Shown here piece by piece: positions 20,220 through 29,257 of a DNA stretch of 64,000 nt (its first letter is position 1; every line of letters begins with the position of its first letter). The notes under the pieces are model-generated. The model was not told the DNA's origin, ran no database searches, and saw only the letters and a list, made by a program, of their open reading frames with translations. The translations under genes were made by a program, and so were the position numbers. Origin of the DNA: Comamonadaceae bacterium (lineage in GTDB: Bacteria > Pseudomonadota > Gammaproteobacteria > Burkholderiales > Burkholderiaceae_C); assembly GCA_947476285.1 (NCBI GenBank), contig CANJPU010000013.1, positions 1 through 64,000 of the forward strand. The letters are read 5' to 3'.

Positions 20220-21347
20220 ATGACAAGCTCTCATCCCATCGCCATGCTGGGCGGCCTGACGGCGCAGCAATTCATGAAGCGCCACTGGCAAAAAAAACCA
20301 CTGCTGGTGCGCGGGGCCGTGCCGGGCATGCAGCCGCTGCTGCCGCGTGGTGAATTGTTCGAGTTGGCTGAGCGTGAAGAGGTTGAATCGCGATTGGTTG
20401 CGCACAGTCAGGGCAAATGGTCGTTTCGCCGCGGCCCATTCTCACGCCGGGCACTGCCACCCTTGGTGCGGCCAGGCTGGACCTTGCTGGTGCAGGGGGT
20501 TGATCTGCATGATGCGCGGGCCCATGCGCTGATGACGCGCTTTGATTTTGTGCCGCATGCTCGCCTGGACGATGTGATGATCAGCTACGCCAGTGATGGC
20601 GGCGGGGTCGGTCCGCATTTCGACAGCTACGATGTTTTTCTGCTGCAGGCGCAGGGGCGGCGGCGCTGGCGCATCGGTCGTCAGCTCGATCTCTCGCTGC
20701 GCGAAGACTTGCCTCTGAAGGTGCTGGCCCATTTTGAGCCCGAGGAAGAATACGTTCTGGAGCCCGGCGATATGCTCTACCTACCGCCCCGCTATGCCCA
20801 TGATGGCATTGCGATGGGCGAGTGCCAGACCTGCTCAATCGGCTTCCGCTCACCCGCGCGCGGTGAGCTGGCGCGTGAACTCCTGCAGCGCTTGTCAGAG
20901 GATGCCACCGAGCTGGTCGGTGAAGGGCTTTACCGTGACCCCACTCAATCGGCAACATCCACGCCAGGCGCCATTCCGCCCGGCCTGCGGCGATTTGCCC
21001 AAGACGCTTTGCGGGCGTCACTGAAGGACGGCGCCGCACTGGACCGCGCGCTGGGCGAATACCTCAGCGAGCCCAAGGCCAATGTATGGTTCGAAGCGGG
21101 CGCCGCACCGGCCATGCTGCGCTCGCTGACGCTCGATCGCCGCACGCGGATGATGTATGACGAACAGCATGTCTTCATCAACGGTGAGAGCTATCGCGCA
21201 TCCGGGCGCGATGCCGTGCTGATGCGGCTGTTGGCGGATCGGCGCGCACTGGACTCGCAGTCGCTGGCACGGGCCAGTGCGGCCGCCAGGTCGCTCTTGA
21301 CATCCTGGTGTGAAGCGGGCTGGGTGCAGATCGAGGAGGGCGTATGA
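20220..21347 (+). CDS. RoxA-like JmjC/cupin ribosomal oxygenase
   Basis: The 375-residue protein carries a JmjC-type cupin fold with iron ligands His133 and Asp135 (GPHFDSYDVF) and His194 (PPRYAHDG). It resembles YcfD/RoxA, the 2-oxoglutarate oxygenase that hydroxylates an arginine of ribosomal protein L16. The N-terminal FMKRHWQKKPLLVRGAV is typical of the family. A Burkholderiales gene of unknown function overlaps its stop by ATGA. Confidence 0.85.
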   Translation: MTSSHPIAMLGGLTAQQFMKRHWQKKPLLVRGAVPGMQPLLPRGELFELAEREEVESRLVAHSQGKWSFRRGPFSRRALPPLVRPGWTLLVQGVDLHDARAHALMTRFDFVPHARLDDVMISYASDGGGVGPHFDSYDVFLLQAQGRRRWRIGRQLDLSLREDLPLKVLAHFEPEEEYVLEPGDMLYLPPRYAHDGIAMGECQTCSIGFRSPARGELARELLQRLSEDATELVGEGLYRDPTQSATSTPGAIPPGLRRFAQDALRASLKDGAALDRALGEYLSEPKANVWFEAGAAPAMLRSLTLDRRTRMMYDEQHVFINGESYRASGRDAVLMRLLADRRALDSQSLARASAAARSLLTSWCEAGWVQIEEGV

Positions 21348-21859
21348 GTGATGGCACGCAGACAGGTCCCGCACACTGCGGTCTCCCTGAAGGACGATTC
21401 GAAGGACGCGTGGCTTTCCAGCAATTGGTGCGCGACGCATTGGCCTGCGCCGCGCGCGAGGGCTGGCGCGAGATCATCCTGTGCGACCCCGATTTCTCCG
21501 ACTGGCCTCTGGGCGAACGTGCCGTTGCGCAGTCTTTGCAGGACTGGTCCGCTTCAGGGCGGCACTGCACCTTGCTCGCGCACCGCTACGACGACGTCGT
21601 GCGCCGCCATGCGCGCTTCGTCACTTGGCGCAAGACCTGGTCACACATCATCGAAGCGCGCGGCTGCCACAGTGCGGACCCACTTGAGATGCCCAGTGCG
21701 ATCTGCAGCCCAGGCTGGGTGATGCAGCGGCTGGACCCTGTGCATTGCAATGGCTACAGCGGCAGCGAGCCACAGAGGCGCCTGCTGCTGCGCGAAAACC
21801 TACGCGAGTGGTTGCAAAAGAGCTCGCCGGCGTTTCCGGCTGTCACGCTGGGTTTGTAG
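21344..21859 (+). CDS. Conserved protein of unknown function coupled to the oxygenase gene
   Basis: The 171-residue protein has no signal peptide or membrane segment. Its frame is rich in conserved-looking aromatic and charged motifs (REIILCDPDFSDWPL, HRYDDVVRRHARFVTWRKTW). The central part faintly recalls phospholipase D-fold proteins, but no HKD motif is present. ATGA overlap with the oxygenase gene implies co-expression. Function unknown. Confidence 0.7.
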   Translation: MSDGTQTGPAHCGLPEGRFEGRVAFQQLVRDALACAAREGWREIILCDPDFSDWPLGERAVAQSLQDWSASGRHCTLLAHRYDDVVRRHARFVTWRKTWSHIIEARGCHSADPLEMPSAICSPGWVMQRLDPVHCNGYSGSEPQRRLLLRENLREWLQKSSPAFPAVTLGL

Positions 21860-21923
21860 CGCCTCTGAGATGCGGGCTAGGGTTCCCACCTAAGGGTTTC
21901 TCAGGCATGAAATTTTTCCAGCA

Positions 21924-22009
21924 TATAATCGAAACTGGCCGGTAGGTGCTCGAGTCCCCTTGCCGTCCTGTCTTTGGTCTCACGACCCCTGACAATTTCC
22001 GGAAGTTGT
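21924..22009 (+). promoter_or_regulatory. Promoter -10 and palindromic leader of the small lipoprotein gene
   Basis: TATAAT at 21924-21929 lies about 112 bp upstream of the lipoprotein ATG. The leader includes ACAATTTCCGGAAGTTGT at 21992-22009, an 18-nt self-complementary stretch with one G-T mismatch. A good -35 was not found. Confidence 0.4.
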
Positions 22010-22041
22010 TAACCCCCCCAAAAAATATAGGAAATCTGAAA

Positions 22042-22257
22042 ATGAACAAATCGCTCTTGTTGGCGACCGTGATTGCAGCCGCTGCCCTGGCTGCCTGTGG
22101 CAAGAAGGAAGTTCCGGCTCCTGCTCCCGTTCCTGCGGTTGCTGCACCTGCCCCTGCTGCTTCGGCTCCTGCTGCTGATGCTTCGGCACCCGCTGCTGCG
22201 GCTGCTGCTTCGGCACCCGCTGCTGCTGCCTCGGCACCTGCCAGCGCCGCCAAGTAA
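22042..22257 (+). CDS. Small Ala/Pro-rich lipoprotein
   Basis: The 71-residue product MNKSLLLATVIAAAALAACG has a short signal peptide and a lipobox LAAC ahead of GKKE. The mature part is low-complexity Ala/Pro/Ser repeats (ASAPAA units), suggesting a flexible envelope or wall-spanning tether. AGGA lies upstream of the ATG and a strong terminator follows, so it is a monocistronic, probably well expressed gene. Confidence 0.75.
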   Translation: MNKSLLLATVIAAAALAACGKKEVPAPAPVPAVAAPAPAASAPAADASAPAAAAAASAPAAAASAPASAAK

Positions 22258-22274
22258 TCGTTCAGTCGATTTGC

Positions 22275-22304
22275 CAAGAAAGCCGCCTTCGGGCGGCTTT
22301 CTTG
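22275..22304 (+). terminator. Rho-independent-like terminator after the lipoprotein gene
   Basis: CAAGAAAGCCGCC-TTCG-GGCGGCTTTCTTG forms a perfect 13-bp stem with a UUCG tetraloop 17 bp after the stop codon. The symmetric A and T runs allow function in both directions, serving the convergent MBL gene as well. Confidence 0.9.
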
Positions 22305-22336
22305 CGTCTGGAGATGAGCGTGCGAGTTTTGTTCGC

Positions 22337-23113
22337 TCAGGCGCTGAGCCACCCGCAGCCACTTGCCGCGTCGGCCACGTGGATTTCGCTTTCATCGCAG
22401 GCCATGGCGCAGGCCAGTGCCTGGCGGGCGAGGTTGGGGCGGTTGTTCTGCTCGCTCAGATGGGCGGCAACCACTTGGCGCAGACCCTGTGGCCGCATTG
22501 CCTGCGCGATGCCTGCAGCCGCGTCATTGGCTAGGTGGCCCCAGTCACCACCCACGCGGCGTTTGAGGAAAGGTGGGTAGCTGGATGCGGCGAGCAACCC
22601 GGGGTCGTGGTTGCACTCGAGAATCAGGCTGCCGCACCCGGCGAGCATGTCAAGCACATGGCTGGAGGCATGCCCTAGATCGGTCAGCACGCCCAAGTCG
22701 CTGGCGCCATCGCTGCAACGCAGTTGCAAGGGCTCGCGCGCATCATGCGGTACCGTGAAAGGGCGCAACTGCATGTCGCCCAGATCGATTGGCTCGCCAT
22801 CGCAGGCAATGTGCAGCAGGCCGTCGAAATCGGGCTCGCCGATTGCCAGGTGGGTGCCATGACTCATCCAGATCGGGATGCGATTTCGAATTGCCAGCCT
22901 GCGCGCACAGCCGATGTGGTCGGCGTGCTCATGCGTGATGAAAATGGCGTCGATCTGATCGGCCAGCATGCCAGCTTGGCCGAGGCGCGTGTCGAGCTCG
23001 CGTATGCCCAGGCCGCAGTCGATCAAGAGATGGGTCAGGCCTGTTGCGCCACGGGCCTGCACCAGGGTCGCGTTGCCCGAGCTGCCGCTTCCGAGGCTCT
23101 TGAAGCGAAGCAT
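22337..23113 (-). CDS. YycJ-like MBL-fold metallo-hydrolase
   Basis: The 258-residue protein begins MLRFKSLGSGSSGNATLVQA and has the metal motif THEHADHIGCA plus a later His in VPHDAREP and Asp in TDLGHASSH. It belongs to the YycJ/WalJ-type branch of metallo-beta-lactamase-fold phosphodiesterases or nucleases, whose role in proteobacteria is unclear. It is encoded just downstream of bamC on the same strand. Confidence 0.82.
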   Translation of the reverse strand: MLRFKSLGSGSSGNATLVQARGATGLTHLLIDCGLGIRELDTRLGQAGMLADQIDAIFITHEHADHIGCARRLAIRNRIPIWMSHGTHLAIGEPDFDGLLHIACDGEPIDLGDMQLRPFTVPHDAREPLQLRCSDGASDLGVLTDLGHASSHVLDMLAGCGSLILECNHDPGLLAASSYPPFLKRRVGGDWGHLANDAAAGIAQAMRPQGLRQVVAAHLSEQNNRPNLARQALACAMACDESEIHVADAASGCGWLSA

Positions 23114-23131
23114 TCGGGGCGGCTTGGCTTT

Positions 23132-24223
23132 TTACTTCAAATCGTCGGCGATCACCTGCACGATGCGCTGCGCATTGCCAGAGCCTTCGGGTTCACCCTT
23201 CTCGTTCAGGATGGAGACGGTGCTTGATTCGCCTTCGCTCTTGATGTTGATGCGGTACTTGATTGGCGCGGCGGGTTTGTCGGAGCTGCTGAACAAGCGG
23301 CTGAAAAAGCCCTTTTCTTCGCGGTTCATCGCGGGCTCGACATAGCGAACGAAATAAGTGCCCTGGCTGCGGTCGCGGTCTTCCACGGTGAAGCCGGTGC
23401 GGTCCAGTGCAAGACCGACGCGGCGCCAGGCACGGTCGAAGCCTTCGTCGAGTTGCACCACTGGCCGGTTGCCGACGCTGGCCACGCGCGAGCTGGGTTT
23501 GCTTGCCGCTGCTGCTGCCACCATGGCGCGCGACTGCTCTTGGCTCGCGCCGAGTTTGACCATCATCCTGCGCAGGAATTCGGCCTCAAGCTCCGGGTCG
23601 GCGGGGCGGGGTTGCCATGAGGTTTGCTCTTTGCTGGAGTTGGTGTAGACCTCGATCATGCCCCGGTGGCTGATGTAGATTTCGGTGCCGCCATTGGCGT
23701 TGCGTTCGAGTCGAGTGCGAAAGCGGTCGCGCTCTGCGGTGGAGTAGAAGGAATCGAGCACGCGGCCCAGTGCGCTGCGGATGAAGTCTTGCGGAATCTT
23801 GGCGCGGTTTTCTGCCCAATCGGTTTCCATGATGCCCAGGTTGGCTTGGTCCTGCGTCAGGAGAAAGCCGCTCTCTTGCCAGAATTTGCGTACCGGGCCC
23901 CAGAGCTGGTCGGCCGGGCGGTTGATGACCAGCCAGCGCTGCGTGCCGGCGCGCTCGATGCGTGCATCGCCGATGGCCGAGGCGGCAATGGGCATACCGG
24001 GCGCGGCCTGTCCCACCTGAAAGCCGCTGGCGGTCACCGGGCCGCCGCCGGGAATGGCGTAGCGCGTGTCGCGGGAAAGCTGGGTCAGGTCGGGCGGCAC
24101 ATCCAGCGAGGGCGACTTGCCAGAGCTCTTGTAGTCGATCCTGTCGCCTTCCAGCATGGAGCAGGCGGACAGGGCCAGGGCAGCGCACAACATGATCGCG
24201 CCGGTTCTTGCAGATTGGTTCAC
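23132..24223 (-). CDS. bamC: Outer-membrane assembly lipoprotein BamC
   Basis: The 363-residue protein has a lipoprotein signal (LCAALALSAC) then DRIDYKSSGKSPSLDVPPDL, the conserved BamC unstructured N-terminus that contacts BamD. Two helix-grip domains follow, each with a pattern such as RWLVINRPADQLWGPVRKFW and LDEGFDRAWRRVGLALDRTG. It is a non-enzymatic part of the Bam complex. dapA lies 33 bp upstream, an order known in proteobacteria. Confidence 0.9.
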   Translation of the reverse strand: MNQSARTGAIMLCAALALSACSMLEGDRIDYKSSGKSPSLDVPPDLTQLSRDTRYAIPGGGPVTASGFQVGQAAPGMPIAASAIGDARIERAGTQRWLVINRPADQLWGPVRKFWQESGFLLTQDQANLGIMETDWAENRAKIPQDFIRSALGRVLDSFYSTAERDRFRTRLERNANGGTEIYISHRGMIEVYTNSSKEQTSWQPRPADPELEAEFLRRMMVKLGASQEQSRAMVAAAAASKPSSRVASVGNRPVVQLDEGFDRAWRRVGLALDRTGFTVEDRDRSQGTYFVRYVEPAMNREEKGFFSRLFSSSDKPAAPIKYRINIKSEGESSTVSILNEKGEPEGSGNAQRIVQVIADDLK

Positions 24224-24256
24224 ATCATCCCCTTAAGGATTCAATTTCAAAAAGAT

Positions 24257-25144
24257 TCAGGCCAGCAAGCCACTGGCCCGCAGTGCGGCTTCCAGGCCGG
24301 CTTCGAGATCGGTGGACAGAGGCGTCATTGGCAGTCGAAGCGCAGGCCCGCACAGGCCCATGCGGGCCATCGCCCACTTGAGCGGGATTGGGTTGGCTTC
24401 AACGAAGAGCTGCTTATGTACCGGCATCAGCTTCATCTGGATTTCCATGGCGCGGCGTGCATCGCCGGCCACCGCAGCCACGCACAACTCGTGCATCAGC
24501 CGGGGCGCCACGTTGGCGGTGACGCTCACATTGCCCTGGCCGCCGCACAGCATCAGCGCGACCGCAGTGGGGTCGTCGCCGGAGTAGATGGCAAAGCCCT
24601 TGGGCACCTCGCGAATCAGCCACTGGGCGCGTTCGATGTTGCCGGTGGCTTCCTTGATGCCCACGATGCCGGGCACCTGGGCCAGACGAAGCACAGTGTC
24701 ATGCTGCATATCGGCCACGCTACGGCCGGGCACGTTGTAGAGGATGATGGGTAGATCGCCCACTGCCTCGGCAATGGCCTTGAAGTGGCGGTATTGGCCT
24801 TCCTGGGTGGGCTTGTTGTAGTAGGGCACCACCTGCAGCTGGCAATCCGCCCCGGTGCCGCGGGCGAACTTGGCCAGCTCGATGGCCTCGGCGGTGGAAT
24901 TGGCGCCACAGCCGGCCATGATCGGCACCCGGCCGGCGGCTTGCTCAACCGACACGCGGATGATTTCCTGGTGCTCTTGCACGTTGACCGTGGGCGATTC
25001 GCCGGTGGTGCCGACCACGCCAACGCAGTCGGTGCCTTCAGCGATATGCCAATCGATCAGCCGGCGCAGCGCGGGGTAATCCACGCTGCCGTCTGCTTGC
25101 ATCGGCGTGGCCAGTGCCACGATGCTGCCTGTAATGGGTGTCAT
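24257..25144 (-). CDS. dapA: 4-hydroxy-tetrahydrodipicolinate synthase
   Basis: The 295-residue class I aldolase condenses pyruvate and aspartate semialdehyde in lysine and diaminopimelate synthesis. Catalytic Lys164 (GIKEATGN), Tyr136 (ILYNVPGRS) and the GTTGESPTV loop are present. It is followed by bamC, probably as one transcript. Confidence 0.97.
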   Translation of the reverse strand: MTPITGSIVALATPMQADGSVDYPALRRLIDWHIAEGTDCVGVVGTTGESPTVNVQEHQEIIRVSVEQAAGRVPIMAGCGANSTAEAIELAKFARGTGADCQLQVVPYYNKPTQEGQYRHFKAIAEAVGDLPIILYNVPGRSVADMQHDTVLRLAQVPGIVGIKEATGNIERAQWLIREVPKGFAIYSGDDPTAVALMLCGGQGNVSVTANVAPRLMHELCVAAVAGDARRAMEIQMKLMPVHKQLFVEANPIPLKWAMARMGLCGPALRLPMTPLSTDLEAGLEAALRASGLLA

Positions 25145-25232
25145 GTCGGGAATCTTGTTCGGTAAGCAGCGATTCTAACGAGCCGATTCACCTTGCGCGG
25201 CCCATATGTCGCGCCATTCGCTGTTTCCGGCT

Positions 25233-25775
25233 TTACAGAAGGTAACGCGGGTCTGCGCTATCGCGCGGCTGCCTGACTGCGGCGATGCGCTGCAGGTAGC
25301 GTGCAGGGCAGTCGAGGAAGCCGTCTTCGTAGGCAATCGCGCGCAGAGGCTCGCATACGCGCAAGAGCTCACCGGGCTGCAGCAAAAAATCGGGCCTGGA
25401 AGGTTTGCCCACGGTTTCGTTGCCGGCGCTGAAGGTCTCGTAGATCAGCAAGCCGCCCGGTGCCACGCTGCTCACGATGGCTGGCAGCAGGGGGCGCCAC
25501 AGGTAATGCGTGACGATCACGGCGTCGAACACTTCGCCGCCAAAGGGCCACGGACCGTTTTCAATATCGGCCAGCACAGTGCGCCCTACATTGGCGAGCG
25601 ACTCGATCGCCTCGGGCGAGCGATCCACGCCGCACACGCGATGACCCTGCAGGGCCAGCCAGCGCATGTGCCGGCCCCAGCCGCAGGCAACATCCAGCAC
25701 CGTGCCGCCAGGGGCGATGAGATGAGCCCAGCGCTGGACCCAGGTGGAAGGCGCTTCTTTTCCGTGCATGGGCAC
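25233..25775 (-). CDS. Class I SAM-dependent methyltransferase
   Basis: The 180-residue protein has motif I GTVLDVACGWGRHMRWLA, acidic loop GVDRSPEAIE, and VTHYLWRPLLPAI with VAPGGLLIYETF. These are typical of the small TehB/UbiE-like methyltransferases. The substrate is unknown. A 46-residue membrane protein gene ends immediately before its start, and an MFS gene is next upstream. Confidence 0.85.
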   Translation of the reverse strand: MPMHGKEAPSTWVQRWAHLIAPGGTVLDVACGWGRHMRWLALQGHRVCGVDRSPEAIESLANVGRTVLADIENGPWPFGGEVFDAVIVTHYLWRPLLPAIVSSVAPGGLLIYETFSAGNETVGKPSRPDFLLQPGELLRVCEPLRAIAYEDGFLDCPARYLQRIAAVRQPRDSADPRYLL

Positions 25776-25916
25776 TCAAGGACCGAAGCAAGCCCAGACC
25801 TGGTCCGCTAAGGAGACCAGCATCTGGGGCCGCGTGTACAAGGCAAACACCGCCACCAGCACCGCAGCCGCAGCCCCGTATGCCAGCAGCTTGCGCGCGA
25901 CCGGACTCATGCGCAT
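25776..25916 (-). CDS. Small single-pass membrane protein
   Basis: A 46-residue frame encodes MRMSPVARKLLAYGAAAAVL followed by further hydrophobic residues and PQMLVSLADQVWACFGP, that is, a basic N-terminus and one membrane helix. It sits tightly between the MFS carrier (5 bp) and the methyltransferase (0 bp), so it is probably translated from their transcript. A second ATG two codons in is equally good. Function unknown. Confidence 0.6.
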   Translation of the reverse strand: MRMSPVARKLLAYGAAAAVLVAVFALYTRPQMLVSLADQVWACFGP

Positions 25917-25920
25917 GGTC

Positions 25921-27141
25921 TCAAGCCCCCTGAGGCGCAACTGCGCGGTGAATGGGCGCCTCGCGCACCGGTAGATTGATGACCGCAGCGAACACGCCCA
26001 GTGCGATGGACAGGTACCACACCAGGTCGTAGCTGCCGGTGCGGTCATAGAGCAGACCGCCCAGCCACACGCCCATGAATGAGCCGATCTGATGGCTGAA
26101 GAACACAAAACCGCTGAGCATCGAAAAATGCGCCACGCCAAAGATCTGCGCCAGGGTGGCATTGGTGGGTGGCACGGTGGACAGCCACAGCATGCCCATC
26201 ACGCAGGAGAAGGCATACACAGTCATCGGCGACAGAGGTGCCCACAGGAACAGGGCGATAGCCACGGAGCGGCCTAGATAGATGAATGCCAGTATCTTGC
26301 GCCGGGCCAGCTTCTGCCCCAGGCTGCCCGCCAAGTAGGTGCCAACCACATTGAACAAGCCGATCAGGGCCAAGGCATAGCCCGCGACTTCAGGTGACAG
26401 GCCTTTGTCCTTCAGGTAGCTGGGCATGTGCACGCCAATGAAAACCACCTGAAAGCCGCAGACGAAAAAGCCCGCAGTCAGCAACAGGAAGCTCGGATAT
26501 CGGAAGGCCTCACGCAGGGCCTGCACGATTGATTGCTCGCGAGGGGCGTGCTTGCCGCCGGGCGAAGTGGGCTCGCGAAGGCCGAAGGCCAACGGCGCGA
26601 TCACCATGACGGCCACACCCAGCACCACCAGCGCCAGTTGCCAGCCCAGGCCGGCGATCAGCAGGTTCTCAACTGGCACCAGCAGAAATTGCCCGAAAGA
26701 TCCGGCCGCGCCCGCCACGCCCATGGCCCAGGATCGTTTGGCTGGATCGATCTGTCGCCCGATCACGCCGAAGATCACGGCATAGGTGGTGCCTGCCTGC
26801 GCCGCACCGATCAGTACGCCGGTGCTGAGGATGAAGGCCGCCGGATGGGTGGACCACGCCATGCCGAACAGGCCTGCCGCATACAAGAGGGCGCCCACGA
26901 TCATCACACGCAGGGCGCCGAAGCGGTCGGCCACCATGCCCGCAAAAATTCCGAAGAATCCCCAGCTCAGGTTCTGCAGGGCCATGGCGAAGGAGAACGT
27001 CTCGCGCGACCAGTTCTGAGTCTGCGTGATCGGCTGCAGCCACAGACCAAACCCGTGACGAATGCCCATCGACATGGAGGCGATGAGAGCGCCGCAGATC
27101 AGAATCTGGGTCATTGAGATCTTGTGCGGATGGCTTTGCAT
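25921..27141 (-). CDS. MFS transporter (OFA-like)
   Basis: The 406-residue protein has about 12 membrane helices. GMVADRFGALRVMIVGALLY is the MFS loop 2-3 signature (G..DR.G...), and the overall pattern resembles oxalate/formate-type or monocarboxylate MFS carriers. The substrate cannot be told. The start MQSHPHKISMTQILICGAL was chosen over a longer frame that crosses the divergent promoter region. Confidence 0.85.
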   Translation of the reverse strand: MQSHPHKISMTQILICGALIASMSMGIRHGFGLWLQPITQTQNWSRETFSFAMALQNLSWGFFGIFAGMVADRFGALRVMIVGALLYAAGLFGMAWSTHPAAFILSTGVLIGAAQAGTTYAVIFGVIGRQIDPAKRSWAMGVAGAAGSFGQFLLVPVENLLIAGLGWQLALVVLGVAVMVIAPLAFGLREPTSPGGKHAPREQSIVQALREAFRYPSFLLLTAGFFVCGFQVVFIGVHMPSYLKDKGLSPEVAGYALALIGLFNVVGTYLAGSLGQKLARRKILAFIYLGRSVAIALFLWAPLSPMTVYAFSCVMGMLWLSTVPPTNATLAQIFGVAHFSMLSGFVFFSHQIGSFMGVWLGGLLYDRTGSYDLVWYLSIALGVFAAVINLPVREAPIHRAVAPQGA

Positions 27142-27229
27142 GACCTGCACTTTAGCCAATGCGCGCGGCTGGCGGGTGCGATGTGCGAAATTCCCACGAC
27201 GCAGGGTGAAGCTTGTGGCCGGTCGTGGT

Positions 27230-27270
27230 CTGTACGTATGTACAGCCCGCCCGCTCAACGGGACTACAAT
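27230..27270 (+). promoter_or_regulatory. parE upstream region: palindrome and -10 box
   Basis: CTGTAC-GTAT-GTACAG at 27230-27245 is an inverted repeat with 6-bp arms, and TACAAT at 27265-27270 is a plausible -10 box 11 bp before the parE start. The palindrome lies where an operator for parE or the divergent MFS gene could be. Confidence 0.45.
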
Positions 27271-27281
27271 GCGCAGCTCTT

Positions 27282-29249
27282 ATGGCCAGCAAACTTCCCA
27301 ACGAATATTCTGAAGCATCCATCCGCGTGCTCAAGGGTCTGGAGCCCGTCAAGCAGCGGCCGGGCATGTACACCCGCACCGACAACCCGCTGCACGTCAT
27401 CCAGGAAGTCCTGGACAACGCGGCGGACGAGTCCCTGGGCGGGCATGGCAAGCGCATCAAGACGATTCTTCATGCCGATGGCTCGGTGAGCGTGGAAGAC
27501 GATGGGCGCGGCATTCCGTTCGGCCTGCACCCGGAAGAAAATGCGCCGGTGATCGAGCTCGTTTTCACCCGCTTGCATGCGGGCGGCAAGTTCGACAAAG
27601 GGCGCGGCGGCGCCTACAGCTTCTCCGGCGGCTTGCATGGCGTGGGTGTGTCGGTGACCAATGCCCTGGCCAAGAGGCTGGAAGCCACCACGCACCGCGA
27701 GGGACAGGTGGCGCACATTGTGTTCCAGGGCGGCGACGTGACCGAGCCGCTGCGCACGCGCAAGGCCCAGGAGGGCGATCGCCGCCAGGGCACCACGGTG
27801 CGGGTGTGGCCTGATCCAAAATACTTCGAGTCAAGCCAGCTTCCGATGGCCGAGCTGGCCCATTTGCTGCGCAGCAAGGCTGTGCTGATGCCCGGCGTCA
27901 CTGTTTCGCTGGTGAATGAGAAAACCCGAGAAACCCAAAGCTGGCAATACAAAGGCGGTCTGCGCGACTACCTCATGCAGACGCTCACTGGCGATCCCGT
28001 CATACCCTTGTTCGAGGGCGAGGGCTATGCCACCACCGATGACAACTTTGCCGAAGGCGAAGGCGCGCAGTGGTGCGTGGCCTTCACCGAAGACGGCCAG
28101 CCGGTGCGTGAGAGCTATGTCAACCTCATTCCCACCAGCGCAGGGGGCACCCACGAAAGCGGCCTGCGCGATGGCCTGTTCACGGCAGTCAAGAGCTTCG
28201 TCGATCTGCATTCGCTGCTGCCCAAGGGTGTGAAGCTGTTGCCCGAGGATGTGTTCGCGCGTGCCTCGTATGTGCTCTCGGCCAAGGTGCTTGATCCTCA
28301 ATTCCAGGGGCAGATCAAAGAGCGCCTCAATTCGCGCGATGCGGTGCGCCTGGTGTCCAGCTTCGTGCGGCCGGCGCTAGAGCTGTGGCTCAATCAGCAT
28401 GTCGAATACGGCCGCAAGCTGGCCGAGTTGGCCATCAAGGCGGCGCAGACGCGCCAGCGCGCCGGCCAGAAGGTCGAGAAGCGAAAAGGCTCGGGCGTGG
28501 CGGTGCTGCCCGGCAAGCTCACCGACTGCGAAAGCAAGGACACCGGCCACAACGAGGTGTTCCTGGTCGAGGGTGACTCGGCCGGCGGCAGCGCCAAGAT
28601 GGGCCGGGACAAGGAATGCCAGGCCATACTGCCGTTGCGCGGCAAGGTGCTCAACACCTGGGAAGTCGAGCGCGACCGGCTCTTTGCCAATACCGAAATT
28701 CACGACATCGCGGTTGCAATAGGCGTCGATCCACATGGGCCTGCCGACACGCCTGACCTTTCGGGCCTGCGCTACGGCAAGATCTGCATACTTTCAGACG
28801 CGGATGTGGACGGCTCGCACATCCAGGTACTGTTGCTCACACTCTTTTTCCGCCATTTCCCAAAACTCATCGAGGCTGGAAACGTCTATGTGGCCAAGCC
28901 GCCGTTGTTTCGGGTCGATGCACCCGCGCGTGGAAAAAAGCCGGCTTCCAAGACTTATGCACTTGACGAAGGCGAATTGACCGCCATATTGGATAAGCTG
29001 CGCAAGGAAGGCGTGCGAGAAGGAAGCTGGAGCATCAGTCGATTCAAAGGCCTGGGCGAGATGAGCGCTGAGCAGCTATGGGACACTACGCTCAATCCCG
29101 ACACCCGCCGCTTGCTGCCTGTACACCTGGGCAAGGTCGATTTCGCCCAGACCGAAAATCTGATTGGCAAACTCATGGGCAAGGGCGAGGCCGCCGCCCG
29201 CCGGGAGCTGATGGAAATACACGGCGATGCCGTGGAGATAGACATCTAA
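27282..29249 (+). CDS. parE: DNA topoisomerase IV subunit B
   Basis: The 655-residue ATPase subunit includes the GHKL site (EVLDNAADESLGG, DDGRGIPF, GGLHGVGVSVTNAL) and the TOPRIM domain (LVEGDSAGGSAKMGRDKECQ, LSDADVDGSHIQ). The start at MASKLPNEYSEASIRVLKGL follows the usual N-terminus; a longer in-frame start would cover the promoter. parC is 2.7 kb downstream on the same strand. Confidence 0.97.
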   Translation: MASKLPNEYSEASIRVLKGLEPVKQRPGMYTRTDNPLHVIQEVLDNAADESLGGHGKRIKTILHADGSVSVEDDGRGIPFGLHPEENAPVIELVFTRLHAGGKFDKGRGGAYSFSGGLHGVGVSVTNALAKRLEATTHREGQVAHIVFQGGDVTEPLRTRKAQEGDRRQGTTVRVWPDPKYFESSQLPMAELAHLLRSKAVLMPGVTVSLVNEKTRETQSWQYKGGLRDYLMQTLTGDPVIPLFEGEGYATTDDNFAEGEGAQWCVAFTEDGQPVRESYVNLIPTSAGGTHESGLRDGLFTAVKSFVDLHSLLPKGVKLLPEDVFARASYVLSAKVLDPQFQGQIKERLNSRDAVRLVSSFVRPALELWLNQHVEYGRKLAELAIKAAQTRQRAGQKVEKRKGSGVAVLPGKLTDCESKDTGHNEVFLVEGDSAGGSAKMGRDKECQAILPLRGKVLNTWEVERDRLFANTEIHDIAVAIGVDPHGPADTPDLSGLRYGKICILSDADVDGSHIQVLLLTLFFRHFPKLIEAGNVYVAKPPLFRVDAPARGKKPASKTYALDEGELTAILDKLRKEGVREGSWSISRFKGLGEMSAEQLWDTTLNPDTRRLLPVHLGKVDFAQTENLIGKLMGKGEAAARRELMEIHGDAVEIDI

Positions 29250-29257
29250 ACAAAACC

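Noticed and set aside
22130-22250. Short GCT/GCACCC repeats as a possible CRISPR or VNTR array
   Set aside because: They encode the Ala/Pro-rich tail of a lipoprotein; there are no spacers.
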